A DNA stretch of 34,648 nucleotides from Bryobacteraceae bacterium (GTDB lineage Bacteria; Acidobacteriota; Terriglobia; Bryobacterales; Bryobacteraceae). The notes under the pieces are model-generated. The model was given only the letters and a program-made list of their open reading frames with translations. It had not been told where the DNA came from and did no database searches. Position numbers and translations under genes: made by a program. The stretch spans positions 1 through 34,648 of the forward strand of contig JAICLJ010000034.1 of NCBI GenBank assembly GCA_025927575.1, in the 5' to 3' direction. Every line of letters starts with the position of its first letter. Within the stretch, counting starts at the first letter, position 1. This document shows positions 1-8,305 of this stretch, piece after piece.

Positions 1-3000
1 CGAGGTCCCAATCTGCACCGTTTGCGGAGCCGGATTGGCTGCCTGGTAGTTTGCCGAAAACGCTAAAGACGTGCTCGATGACGTAAGTGAAGCACCGGAT
101 ACCGCCTGCGCGGACGTGACCACAATGTTGTCATACGTAATCGGCTGACTGGAAACATCAAGTGCGATCATTCCGCTTGCGTAGGTGGCATCAGTTGCCT
201 TGATAATGGAGGCGCCGTCATAGGACACCTGTATCTGACTGCCTAGGAATGACAACCGGAAAGTATGGAAGCTCTGGTTGTCCAAAGCCACTGAAGCCTG
301 GCCGAGTTGTGCGTAACCGGCGTCGATGTTCCATTGCCCGACACGGAACAAACGAACGATCTTTTCAGCCGGATAGAGCCAAACTGCGTAGGACGCGCCG
401 GAGACCGGATTCACTCGCCCTCGGAACCCGGCAGGATAATCGGAAAGCGTTGAAAGTTTGATGCCCATTTGCACGTCGTAATCCGTCCACGCAGACGATC
501 CGGCAAAGAGCTGAGTGTGACCGCCGCCGTTGTAATTGAGTGCTTGGTTGACAACCGACCAGTTTGCGGCGTGCCCGAGCGACGAAACCGCCCAGCCTTC
601 GATACTGCCGTCGTCGAAATTGGACAATAACAGTGCGCTATTTACCGTTAGTGTCACGGGGATCACCTGAACCGAACCGTCTCCGGAGGGCGGCGTAATG
701 GTGATCGTCCCGCTGTAAGTGCCGCTGAGCCCCGAAGTGTCAACCGAAACGGACCCCGACGCAGGTGTTGTGCCGGATGTTGCCGAGAGCTTCAGCCATG
801 AGGCGGAAGAGGTCGCTGTCCACGGAATCACTTGCGAACCTTGGTTAGAAATGTTAATCGTTTGCGGCTCTGGACTGCTCTGTCCTTCGCCTTGCATCGC
901 AACGAATGAGAGACTGATCGGCGCGGCGAGAAGTGAGGACGTTCCTCCCGGCATGGATTCGCCTGGAATGAAGACGACATCAACCCAATAGTTCGTCGAA
1001 TTGAACGTATTCGCCGGGAAAGACGTTCCTGAGCCATATGCATACACGCCGTTCGGTGTGTTAGGAGCATGCACGGGCGGATTCTCCACTCCCGATGCAG
1101 TGAAATAACCCGTATCGGCGGAGTAGTGACCTTCAGGCGCCAGATACGACGCAACGTAGGTTGTACCCGCGGACACAGGCACGGGAGTGCTAAAGTTGGC
1201 CTGCTGCCAACCGGAGTTGCTCTCGCCGGTAAACGTCACGGTTCCTAAAAGTTGGCCGGAACTGGACCACAGATGGCCGATATGTGTACCAATATTTCCC
1301 GCGCCCTTGTAGAACCGGATTCCTGTGATAAAGCCGTCATAGTCGGTTTGAAAGCTGACGCCCACCTCAACTGAATTCCCGTCGTCGCTGGCGGTTTCCA
1401 CCGGTGTAACCGAGGGGCTCCAAAGGGTACATGGGCAATCGCGAGCAGCAACTGTATAGGAGATACCCGAGGTCTTGTGCTCCAGGTTTCCACTATCGTC
1501 GACAGCTCGGCTCAAAACGGAGACAGTGCCAATCGTCGCTGGTTTCCAACCGAAGCTCCACTGATTGCGGCCCGTCGTGGGATGCCATGTTTGCCCTCCA
1601 TCCACTGAAACTTCGACCGCTCCCACTACTCCGCCTCCGGAATCGCTCGCCGTTCCCGTTATGGTGACCAGCGAACCGCTCGTCACGATAGCTCCAGGAG
1701 CGGGCGAAACCACGATGGAAGTCGGTGGAGCTGTATCGGTGGATTGCGTCGCGGGCGACAAGCCGGCCTGAATCGAGGCGGGTTGCACGCCCATATCCGC
1801 GAATAAATTGACCGTGGCTTGTTGCATTCTGACGTCTGGAGCAGGCGCCGGCGAGAACTGCGCATCATGATTTTCATCGAGTCCCCAAGACCACTGGACC
1901 GTTCCAGCTCCGAAAACCAGTGCTCCGCTCGCTGCCCGGTACAGGCTCAGGTGGTGCGTGGCGGCGCCTGCGCCATATATCGCTCCGTAATCGAGCAAAA
2001 GATCGGTCGTAAGTGTGTACGTGGAGGTTGACAGGGGGATGAGTCCGGCCGGCCGGTAGCCGTTGTCGATGTCGGCATCCCATTCGTATCCCAGCGTGCC
2101 GGCCGCGAGAGTCGCCGTCTGATCAGGCGCTAAATTTGCGATTGATGTATTGCGCCAGAAACGCATCTTCCCATCGGCGGCGGGCACTTTGATCGAAAGC
2201 CCCACGTTGTCCTCGCCAGGGCCATTGACCATAAATAGCGTTCCGGTCAGCGCGTTCTCAGGCCGCCCGCCGTCGGCCGGTGGACTCAAGCGCGGATCGC
2301 GCCAGGTACCCGTCCAGGTGGGCGGGTCTGCCGGGTCAAGCTTCGTCCCGGTATAAGTCTCCTTATAACAGGCCATTGTCCGGTAAGCATTGCCTGAACC
2401 ATCGATCGAATTCTCCCATCGTGTTTTCCAGAAGTATTCGTTCCCGGTAAAGAACGCCATATTCACGCCGGCTTCGCGAGCGCTCTCGACGTTGGCCCGC
2501 TGCGGACCGGAGACATATTCATCGTGGCCGGACACAAGATATACCTTGTGGTTCTTGATCAGCGACCCACTCCTCGCGGCATCGATGCCGGTGAAGTATG
2601 TAACGTCGTATCCATTTGCCTCGAGCCAACGCACCATTGGATACTCCGCATTGAAGACCCAGCTCGCGGCTTCGAACTGCCTCGTGTCGAAAGGCCGGTT
2701 GTAACTCACTTTGTAAGCACGATCGTTAAGATCCCACGTCCCGTCGCCACCGTATAAACTGTGTCCGCCGTAGTCGTTATACGCTTGCCAGGTCTCGTCC
2801 GTGGTCTGGTAGAGAATGGCCGAATGGCTGCTGTCGTTGCGGACAATAAAGAAAATATGACTGTCGCCGCCGGTGTCGTTCCGAACTAAGTGAGCGAAAT
2901 AGATGCCCGAGACCGCGTTTGAAGGCACCGCCCAGGACGCCGATATCGCCCAATTCCCGCAATCGTACAGATTGGTTGAAGCGTCCGTGAGACACGCCGG

Positions 3001-3396
3001 CTGGGTTTGCGGCAGAGTGGCGGACGGGTCCACCGTAGCCACCTTTCTGGCGCCCATTCCGCCGTAATAACCCATCCGATAAATGTCTAAGTGGTAGGCG
3101 CTGGCAGGCGTTTTAACTTTGAAATCGATGGTCTGGCCCACATTAACGCTGATATCCGTCGCGAATCCCTGAATGGTGTCGTCCCCAACTCCGGAGATCG
3201 CCCACTCGTCGGGAGAATTACCGGGCAGACAATTTTCCGCGACAATTGCGTTTGCAGGAGAAGAGCATTGCGCATAAGCTGTCTGGCTTCCAAAACTCGC
3301 AAGGAGTAGCGCGGCGGCAATTCCGCCCACTCGCGCCAGGTCGTTCGCTCTACTGGGCCTGCGAGTCAGCCTCCCGAAGAACATCCGGAAGCTCAT
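1..3396 (-). CDS. Secreted multidomain protein: N,N-dimethylformamidase beta-like, Ig-like, DUF4082, BACON domains (C-terminus off the left edge)
   Basis: One minus-strand frame stays open from ATG 3396 to the window edge, about 1132 codons. Residues 1-42 form a signal peptide: Arg-rich start, hydrophobic run at about 24-36, cleavage likely after AYA. The mature start AENCLPGN and the later DIYRMGYYGG, YLVSGHDEY and FFTGNEYFWKTRWE belong to the large-subunit-like domain of N,N-dimethylformamidase (about 50-530). An Ig-like repeat follows (about 553-650, with VDGGQTWHP and SRAVDDSGN), then a DUF4082 domain opening CTLWSPSVTP (about 653-812), a BACON-like domain (about 818-917), a LamG-like sandwich (about 920-1085) and the start of another BACON domain. 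In Acidobacteriota such proteins are exported, and their real substrate is unknown; amidase activity should not be assumed. A sigma-54-like promoter at 3480-3495 points to co-regulation with the EPS genes. Start chosen for the signal peptide and AGGG just upstream. Confidence 0.85.
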   Translation of the reverse strand, partial: MSFRMFFGRLTRRPSRANDLARVGGIAAALLLASFGSQTAYAQCSSPANAIVAENCLPGNSPDEWAISGVGDDTIQGFATDISVNVGQTIDFKVKTPASAYHLDIYRMGYYGGMGARKVATVDPSATLPQTQPACLTDASTNLYDCGNWAISASWAVPSNAVSGIYFAHLVRNDTGGDSHIFFIVRNDSSHSAILYQTTDETWQAYNDYGGHSLYGGDGTWDLNDRAYKVSYNRPFDTRQFEAASWVFNAEYPMVRWLEANGYDVTYFTGIDAARSGSLIKNHKVYLVSGHDEYVSGPQRANVESAREAGVNMAFFTGNEYFWKTRWENSIDGSGNAYRTMACYKETYTGTKLDPADPPTWTGTWRDPRLSPPADGGRPENALTGTLFMVNGPGEDNVGLSIKVPAADGKMRFWRNTSIANLAPDQTATLAAGTLGYEWDADIDNGYRPAGLIPLSTSTYTLTTDLLLDYGAIYGAGAATHHLSLYRAASGALVFGAGTVQWSWGLDENHDAQFSPAPAPDVRMQQATVNLFADMGVQPASIQAGLSPATQSTDTAPPTSIVVSPAPGAIVTSGSLVTITGTASDSGGGVVGAVEVSVDGGQTWHPTTGRNQWSFGWKPATIGTVSVLSRAVDDSGNLEHKTSGISYTVAARDCPCTLWSPSVTPVETASDDGNSVEVGVSFQTDYDGFITGIRFYKGAGNIGTHIGHLWSSSGQLLGTVTFTGESNSGWQQANFSTPVPVSAGTTYVASYLAPEGHYSADTGYFTASGVENPPVHAPNTPNGVYAYGSGTSFPANTFNSTNYWVDVVFIPGESMPGGTSSLLAAPISLSFVAMQGEGQSSPEPQTINISNQGSQVIPWTATSSASWLKLSATSGTTPASGSVSVDTSGLSGTYSGTITITPPSGDGSVQVIPVTLTVNSALLLSNFDDGSIEGWAVSSLGHAANWSVVNQALNYNGGGHTQLFAGSSAWTDYDVQMGIKLSTLSDYPAGFRGRVNPVSGASYAVWLYPAEKIVRLFRVGQWNIDAGYAQLGQASVALDNQSFHTFRLSFLGSQIQVSYDGASIIKATDATYASGMIALDVSSQPITYDNIVVTSAQAVSGASLTSSSTSLAFSANYQAANPAPQTVQIGTS

Positions 3397-3479
3397 TCGA
3401 GCCCTGCATGGCAGCGAGAGGGAATGGAGGGAGATAGACAGTATGGAATCAGGCAAAGGTAGCCACCGCGCCTTTCAAA

Positions 3480-3495
3480 AGCATTTAAGAGGCCA
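3480..3495 (-). promoter_or_regulatory. Predicted sigma-54 (-24/-12) promoter for the secreted multidomain protein
   Basis: On the minus strand the element reads TGGCCTCTTAAATGCT: GG and GC dinucleotides separated by exactly ten bases, with T before each and A/T after. This fits the sigma-54 core TGGCAC-N5-TTGCW at the essential positions. The start of transcription would be near 3469, giving a leader of about 73 bases before ATG 3396. One of seven such elements in the EPS region. Confidence 0.45.
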
Positions 3496-3833
3496 CGACT
3501 CTGCTTTCTTTCAAATGCCTTGCGGAAGTTAATCGCCGGTGGTAACGACGGCCTCAATCTAACAAAGAATCAATGGCTTACCTCGGCAATCGCTGAGCTC
3601 TGTATCGAGAATCTTGTGGTATCGGAGGAGTCCAGTTAAGCGCGCAATGAGATATCCTCCGCCGCTTGGCGTCGCGATGTCCAAAACATTTTCCTTTATT
3701 CTCCGGCTTTTGCCGCATACTCATTTAAAATTTGAAGTCTCTCGCTTCGATCCCACGCGTTACGGATTCGCCGCGTGTCACCCTATGTTCATTTCCAAAG
3801 CCTAAACGGCTGCTTTTCGACCGGATTCCGATT

Positions 3834-3849
3834 TGGCCGACCAAGTGCA
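3834..3849 (+). promoter_or_regulatory. Predicted sigma-54 (-24/-12) promoter of the six-gene EPS sugar operon
   Basis: The element reads TGGCCGACCAAGTGCA, with TGG and TGC nine bases apart. Transcription would start near 3860, 28 bases before the TTG start at 3888 and upstream of its GGGAGG ribosome site. This supports the short start for the acetyltransferase. A minus-strand copy (3846-3861) shares the TGCA core head to head. Confidence 0.45.
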
Positions 3850-3887
3850 TCCACCTGTCCAACGACAACGTGCCGGGAGGATTTAAA

Positions 3888-4412
3888 TTGATTTCTGCGG
3901 ATGTTCAATTAGGAGAAAGAGCGGTTGTTTTTCATCCGGATTTGGTTAATCTTTACGGCTGCCGCATCGGTGGCGGTACGCGGATCGGCTCATTTGTAGA
4001 AATTCAAAAAGACGTTGAAGTCGGATCGAATTGCAAAATTTCGAGCCATTCGTTTCTATGCAGCGGAGTGACAGTCGAAGACTCGGTGTTCATTGGACAT
4101 GGCGTCATGTTCATCAACGACATGTATCCCAGCGCGGTGAATCCGGATGGAGGTTTGCAAACGGCGGATGACTGGGAGTGTCTGACGACGACCGTCCGTC
4201 ATAACGCTTCTATCGGAAGCAACGCAACAATTTTGGGCGGCGTTACGATCGGGCGGCATTCGCTCGTGGGCGCCGGAGCAGTGGTGAATCGGGACGTGCC
4301 GGATTATGCCATCGTGGCCGGTGTGCCCGCGCAAGTCATCGGAGATGTGCGCGAAAAGAAGCTGAGTGTCGCGCAAGAGACCGGCGCAGTGGTGGCTGCC
4401 CGGCTGCGGTAG
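3888..4412 (+). CDS. wbpD: WbpD/WlbB-like UDP-2-acetamido-3-amino-glucuronate N-acetyltransferase
   Basis: Likely transfers acetyl from acetyl-CoA to the 3-amino group of UDP-GlcNAc3NA, the last step to UDP-2,3-diacetamido-2,3-dideoxyglucuronate, in the cytosol. The 174-residue protein is a left-handed beta helix with hexapeptide repeats (IGGGTRIGSFVEIQKDVEVG, GVTIGRHSLVGAGAVVNRDV) and the family opening ISADVQLGERAVVFHPDLVNLYG. I chose the TTG at 3888 because GGGAGG lies seven bases upstream and because family members begin at this point; the frame remains open back to 3732 without recognisable sequence. It is first of six closely packed genes. The next gene encodes the dehydrogenase and the third the aminotransferase of the same pathway. 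Substrate is inferred from context; another aminosugar acetylation is possible. Confidence 0.8.
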   Translation: MISADVQLGERAVVFHPDLVNLYGCRIGGGTRIGSFVEIQKDVEVGSNCKISSHSFLCSGVTVEDSVFIGHGVMFINDMYPSAVNPDGGLQTADDWECLTTTVRHNASIGSNATILGGVTIGRHSLVGAGAVVNRDVPDYAIVAGVPAQVIGDVREKKLSVAQETGAVVAARLR

Positions 4413-4457
4413 GGAATTGTCAATGTCTATAGCTTCAATTGCAATCGGAGGTGTGAA

Positions 4458-5498
4458 TTGATTCGAATTGGCGTCGTTGGATACGGATACTGGGGGCCGA
4501 ATCTCGTTCGGAATTTTTTCGAATGCCCGGATACCGAGGTGGCGGCGGTGGCCGATATGCGGCAGGAGCGTCTGGATCTGGTTGCCCGGCGTTATCCAGG
4601 GCTGCGCCTTACTACGGCCTACAAGGATCTCCTGAACGATCCGGCCATCGACGCAGTGGCGATCTCGACGCCAGTTACGACACATTTCCCGCTAGCGATG
4701 GAAGCATTGCGTGCGGGCAAGCACGTGCTGGTAGAGAAGCCGATGGCCGCGAGCATCGAGGAAGCCGAGCGGCTAATCGACGAAGCCGAGCGGCGGAAAC
4801 TTGTGCTGATGGTGGACCACACGTTTGTGTACACCGGAGCAGTCCGCAAGATTCGCGAACTGATCGATAAAGGATCGCTCGGAAGCCTCTATTATTACGA
4901 CTCGACGCGCGTGAACCTGGGTCTGTTCCAACACGATGTGGATGTGGTCTGGGATTTGGCAGTTCACGACCTTTCAATTATGGATTTCCTGCTTCCCCAA
5001 ACGCCTGCGGCCGTTTCGGCGACCGGACTCAGCCATGTCCGGGGAGCGGCTGAAAATATTGCGTATGTCACGGCGTTTTACGATAGCCCGCTCATCGCAC
5101 ACCTCAGCGTGAACTGGCTGTCTCCCGTCAAAGTTCGCCGCACTCTCATCGGCGGCAGTAAACAAATGGTGGTTTACGACGACACCGAGAGCAGCGAAAA
5201 AGTGAAGTTGTACGACAAGGGCATCACTGTGAAAAACGGGCCCGAGTCCCTGTATAAATTGTTGGTTGGTTACCGCTCGGGCGACATGTATTGTCCGCAA
5301 CTCGATGTGACCGAAGCATTACGGCTCGAGGCTCAGCACTTCGCCGAATGCATTACGACGGGAAAGATGCCGCTGACAGACGGGTACTCCGGCCTGCGGG
5401 TTGTGAGCATCCTCGAGGCCGCCAGCCGCTCTATGAAGGAGCGGGGCCGCGAGGTTCGTCTTAAAACATACGCTGGAACTCGCCCGGTGTGTGCGTGA
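4458..5498 (+). CDS. wbpB: Gfo/Idh/MocA oxidoreductase, WbpB/WlbA-like
   Basis: Probably oxidises C3 of UDP-GlcNAc-uronate to the 3-keto sugar using NAD(H), feeding the aminotransferase next door. The protein is 346 residues. It opens with a Rossmann dinucleotide site ([11 protein letters not shown]), has the EKPMA motif of Gfo/Idh/MocA enzymes at about residues 94-98, and a C-terminal alpha/beta domain with [13 protein letters not shown], where the His-containing helix supplies a catalytic residue in this family. The start is TTG 4458, preceded by GGAGG at good spacing; it aligns with the Rossmann strand, so no earlier start is needed. It lies 45 bases after wbpD and 14 bases before the aminotransferase. 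Substrate rests on gene order; other nucleotide-sugar oxidoreductases share the fold. Confidence 0.8.
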   Translation: MIRIGVVGYGYWGPNLVRNFFECPDTEVAAVADMRQERLDLVARRYPGLRLTTAYKDLLNDPAIDAVAISTPVTTHFPLAMEALRAGKHVLVEKPMAASIEEAERLIDEAERRKLVLMVDHTFVYTGAVRKIRELIDKGSLGSLYYYDSTRVNLGLFQHDVDVVWDLAVHDLSIMDFLLPQTPAAVSATGLSHVRGAAENIAYVTAFYDSPLIAHLSVNWLSPVKVRRTLIGGSKQMVVYDDTESSEKVKLYDKGITVKNGPESLYKLLVGYRSGDMYCPQLDVTEALRLEAQHFAECITTGKMPLTDGYSGLRVVSILEAASRSMKERGREVRLKTYAGTRPVCA

Positions 5499-5512
5499 GC
5501 AAGGGAGATTTT

Positions 5513-6625
5513 ATGACTGTTCCGTTTGTCGATCTAAAACAGCAATACCTCAGCATCAAGGACGAAGTTCTTGCGGCAGTTGCCGGCGTGTTCGAATCCA
5601 CGCAGTTCGTGCTCGGCAAAGAAGTCGCTGCCTTTGAAGAAGAGTTCGCATCGTACAGCGATGCCCGTTATGGCGTCGCCGTGAATAGCGGGACCAGCGC
5701 ATTGCATCTGGCGCTGCTTGCGGCCGGCGTCGGACCGGGCGATGAAGTGATAACGGTCCCGTTTACATTTGTGGCGACGGCAGCGGCTGTTTGGTATACC
5801 GGCGCAAAACCCGTGTTCGTGGATGTCGACCCCGAGAGCTATTGCATGGATTCAGCCCGGATCGAAGAAGCCATTACGCCCCGTACAAAGGCAATCCTTC
5901 CCGTCCATTTATACGGCCAAGCGGCCGACATGGATGCTATCTCGGCAATTGCCCGGCGTCACGGACTGCCGGTGATCGAGGATGCCGCGCAGGCTCATGG
6001 CGCGGAATATCGTGGACGCCGCTGCGGCTCGATCGGCGAGATGGGCTGTTTCAGCTTCTATCCCGGCAAGAACCTCGGCGCTTATGGAGAGGGTGGCATG
6101 GTGACGACCAACAACCCTGAACTTGCCCGCCAAATCCGAATTCTCCGCGACTGGGGAGCCGAGAAGAAGTACCATCACGTTCTTAAGGGTTTCAATTACC
6201 GCATGGAGGGCGTGCAAGGCGCCATTCTGCGAGTAAAGCTTCGCTACCTCGAACAGTGGACGGAGGCCCGCCGCGCGAATGCCACGCTTTATTCCCGCGC
6301 GCTGGCCGATTCCAATCTGCACTTACCGAAAGAAGCGCCGGGCAACCGCCACGTGTATCACGTTTATGGCGTCATGACTCCGCGGAGACGCGAGTTGATG
6401 GATGCGCTGGAGGCGCAGGGCGTACAGACCGGGATCCACTATCCGGTTCCCGTCCATCTCCTTCCCGCTTACAGCGACCTTAACTATCAGGCAGGTGATT
6501 TCCCCATCGCGGAGCGGCTTGCATCCGAGGAACTTTCGCTTCCGATGTTCCCGGAATTAGCAGAATCACAGATTGACGCCGTCGTCAGCGCGATTGAAGA
6601 GTACAGCAGTGTCTATCAATCGTAA
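5513..6625 (+). CDS. wbpE: DegT/DnrJ/EryC1 aminotransferase, WbpE/WlbC-like
   Basis: A PLP-dependent sugar aminotransferase, likely converting the 3-keto UDP-GlcNAc-uronate to the 3-amino sugar with glutamate as donor. The protein is 370 residues, normal for the family, and begins [10 protein letters not shown]. The phosphate-binding [11 protein letters not shown], the EDAAQAHGA segment holding the PLP-ring Asp, and the Schiff-base lysine in [17 protein letters not shown] are all present. The start at 5513 follows AAGGGAG by five bases; the same frame also opens at 5489, inside the end of the preceding gene, but that has no ribosome site. WbpB and WbpE recycle cofactor together in the known pathway, which fits their adjacency here. 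The last 17 bases overlap the next gene. Confidence 0.82.
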   Translation: MTVPFVDLKQQYLSIKDEVLAAVAGVFESTQFVLGKEVAAFEEEFASYSDARYGVAVNSGTSALHLALLAAGVGPGDEVITVPFTFVATAAAVWYTGAKPVFVDVDPESYCMDSARIEEAITPRTKAILPVHLYGQAADMDAISAIARRHGLPVIEDAAQAHGAEYRGRRCGSIGEMGCFSFYPGKNLGAYGEGGMVTTNNPELARQIRILRDWGAEKKYHHVLKGFNYRMEGVQGAILRVKLRYLEQWTEARRANATLYSRALADSNLHLPKEAPGNRHVYHVYGVMTPRRRELMDALEAQGVQTGIHYPVPVHLLPAYSDLNYQAGDFPIAERLASEELSLPMFPELAESQIDAVVSAIEEYSSVYQS

Positions 6626-7319
6626 CGGCGCGTGCCATAGTCTGACGGCCGTACACGGCCGGCGAGAGATTTTGCCCGATCCGTCCTTTGAAGTCGGGTT
6701 ATCCGGGCATCTCAGCTCCGCCTATAGTTCTGAAGCGCTGATCGAGCAGTATCACCGTTTCTCGAACGGCGAAGGAGAACTGGACGCGCTGATGCGCCGC
6801 GCGATCTGGAGATCTGTCGCGCGAAAGTTCGGCAACGGCGTGCGTGTCGGCGCCGCGGTGGGCTTCAAACACCTTGAGACCTTTGAGATCGGCGATGGTG
6901 TGTTCATTGGCGCACAGGCCTACATCCAGGGTAGATTCGACGGAACCACGCGCATTGGGAACCGGGTGTGGATCGGTCCCCAAGCCTATTTTGACGCCCG
7001 CCATTTGATCCTCGAAGACCACGTCGGCTGGGGTCCGGGCGCGAAGGTGCTTGGGTCGGTTCATACCGGATTACCGATTGAAGCGCCAATCATTGAGACC
7101 GATTTGGAAGTACGTCCGGTGAAGGTGGAGGAATGGGCCGACATTGGCACGGGCGCTATTCTGCTGCCGGGCGTAACCGTAGGGAAGGGCAGCATTGTCG
7201 GAGCGGGGGCAGTTGTGACCCGCGATGTGCCTGCGTTTGCGATTGTGGCCGGCGTGCCCGCAAAATTCGTCCGCTGGCGAGATGGATACGAAGGGAACAA
7301 AGAGGAACATGAATTTTAA
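6609..7319 (+). CDS. Hexapeptide-repeat acyltransferase of the EPS operon
   Basis: A left-handed beta-helix acyltransferase of about 236 residues. Hexapeptide turns run through the second half ([44 protein letters not shown]) and finish with the classic [24 protein letters not shown]. About 80 N-terminal residues have no recognised fold; they include a short helical stretch ([12 protein letters not shown]). Start is uncertain: I favour GTG 6609, with GAAGA eight bases upstream and a 17-base overlap with the aminotransferase. A TTG at 6573 is the alternative. Its likely job is O- or N-acylation of a sugar nucleotide or of a lipid-linked repeat unit made by this operon. The acceptor cannot be read from sequence. 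Confidence 0.75.
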   Translation: MSINRNGACHSLTAVHGRREILPDPSFEVGLSGHLSSAYSSEALIEQYHRFSNGEGELDALMRRAIWRSVARKFGNGVRVGAAVGFKHLETFEIGDGVFIGAQAYIQGRFDGTTRIGNRVWIGPQAYFDARHLILEDHVGWGPGAKVLGSVHTGLPIEAPIIETDLEVRPVKVEEWADIGTGAILLPGVTVGKGSIVGAGAVVTRDVPAFAIVAGVPAKFVRWRDGYEGNKEEHEF

Positions 7320-8286
7320 ACGCGCGTTGATCACCGGCGGAGCCGGTCTGGTAGGGTCGCACATTGCCGATTTACTTGTCAGAGATGGCCTTGACGAGAT
7401 CGTTATTGTGGATAATTTCACTCGCGGCCGCCGGGACAATCTGGCGAATGCATTGGCGAGCGGAACAATCACGATCGTTGAAGGCGATGTCCGCGATCGT
7501 AAACTGATGGCCGAGGCGATGCGAGGCATCGATGTTGTGTTTCATCAGGCGGCCATACGAATCACTCAATGCGCCGAGGATCCGCGTCTTGCTCTCGATG
7601 TGTTATCTACCGGGACCTTCAATGTCTTGGAAGCGGCGGTCGCCGCTCGTGTCAAGAAGGTAGTCGCCGCGTCCTCGGCATCCGTCTACGGACTCGCCGA
7701 GGAATTTCCCACGCCGGAGACGCACCATGGTTACGATAACCGCACCATCTACGGAGCCGCCAAACTCTTCAACGAAGGTTTGCTCCGCAGTTTTCACGAT
7801 ATGTACGGCCTCAATTACGTAGCGCTCCGGTACTTCAATGTCTATGGACCCAGAATGGATATTCACGGCGTCTATACGGAAGTTCTGATTCGCTGGATGG
7901 AGCGGCTTGCAAAAGGCGAACCGTGTTTGATTCTAGGAGACGGAACGCAGACCATGGACTTCGTGTTCATCGAAGACATCGCTCGGGCGAATGTGTTGGC
8001 GGCAAAAGCGAACGTCACTGACGAAGTTTTCAATGTGGCAAGCGGCACGGAAACCAGCCTGAACGAACTCGCTGCTGCGCTGGGCCGGGTTATGGGTTGT
8101 TGCCGGCAGCCGCAGTATGGGCCGGCGCGCAAGGTGAATCCCGTCTCGCGCAGGCTCGCCGATACCGCCAAGGCGGAGCGCTTACTCGGATTCAAGGCGC
8201 GTGTATCGCTGGAGGAAGGACTCAGCCGGCTGGTGGCATGGTGGAGCCTCGCAGGGTCGCTACAACCTACTGCCATTACTGCCTGA
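7309..8286 (+). CDS. NAD-dependent epimerase (extended SDR), nucleotide sugar 4-epimerase-like
   Basis: An extended short-chain dehydrogenase of 325 residues acting on a nucleotide sugar. The NAD-binding TGGAGLVGSH is at residues 9-18. The Ser of SSASVYG and the YGAAK pair (Tyr and Lys of YxxxK) form the catalytic set, followed by RYFNVYGPRMD and a substrate loop ending FVFIEDIARA. The ASVYG form rather than TDEVYG suggests an epimerase more than a 4,6-dehydratase, but the substrate is not determined. ATG 7309 overlaps the end of the acyltransferase by 11 bases and has AGAGGA just upstream, indicating coupled translation. With the aminotransferase after it, it could make a second amino sugar of the polymer. 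Confidence 0.8.
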   Translation: MNFKRALITGGAGLVGSHIADLLVRDGLDEIVIVDNFTRGRRDNLANALASGTITIVEGDVRDRKLMAEAMRGIDVVFHQAAIRITQCAEDPRLALDVLSTGTFNVLEAAVAARVKKVVAASSASVYGLAEEFPTPETHHGYDNRTIYGAAKLFNEGLLRSFHDMYGLNYVALRYFNVYGPRMDIHGVYTEVLIRWMERLAKGEPCLILGDGTQTMDFVFIEDIARANVLAAKANVTDEVFNVASGTETSLNELAAALGRVMGCCRQPQYGPARKVNPVSRRLADTAKAERLLGFKARVSLEEGLSRLVAWWSLAGSLQPTAITA

Positions 8287-8305
8287 ATGCTTGTGGAAAC
8301 CTGTC

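Larger units (their letters stand above)
3397..3887. other. Divergent intergenic region between the secreted protein and the EPS operon
   Basis: About 490 bases with no convincing gene. A longer reading frame extends upstream from 3888 to about 3732, but it has no family similarity and contains the promoter-like element at 3834-3849, so I treat it as non-coding. The stretch holds one sigma-54-like element facing the minus-strand gene (3480-3495), one facing the plus-strand operon (3834-3849), and a third on the minus strand that shares its TGCA core with the second (3846-3861). Confidence 0.6.

Noticed and set aside
3732-3887. Upstream extension of the WbpD-like reading frame to 3732
   Set aside because: No family likeness before ISADVQLGERAV, the TTG at 3888 has an ideal ribosome site, and a promoter-like element lies inside the extension.
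4056-4685. Long minus-strand frame opposite the WbpD-like and WbpB-like genes (209 codons)
   Set aside because: It is antisense to two well-supported genes and its composition (His/Arg-rich) reflects their codon use.
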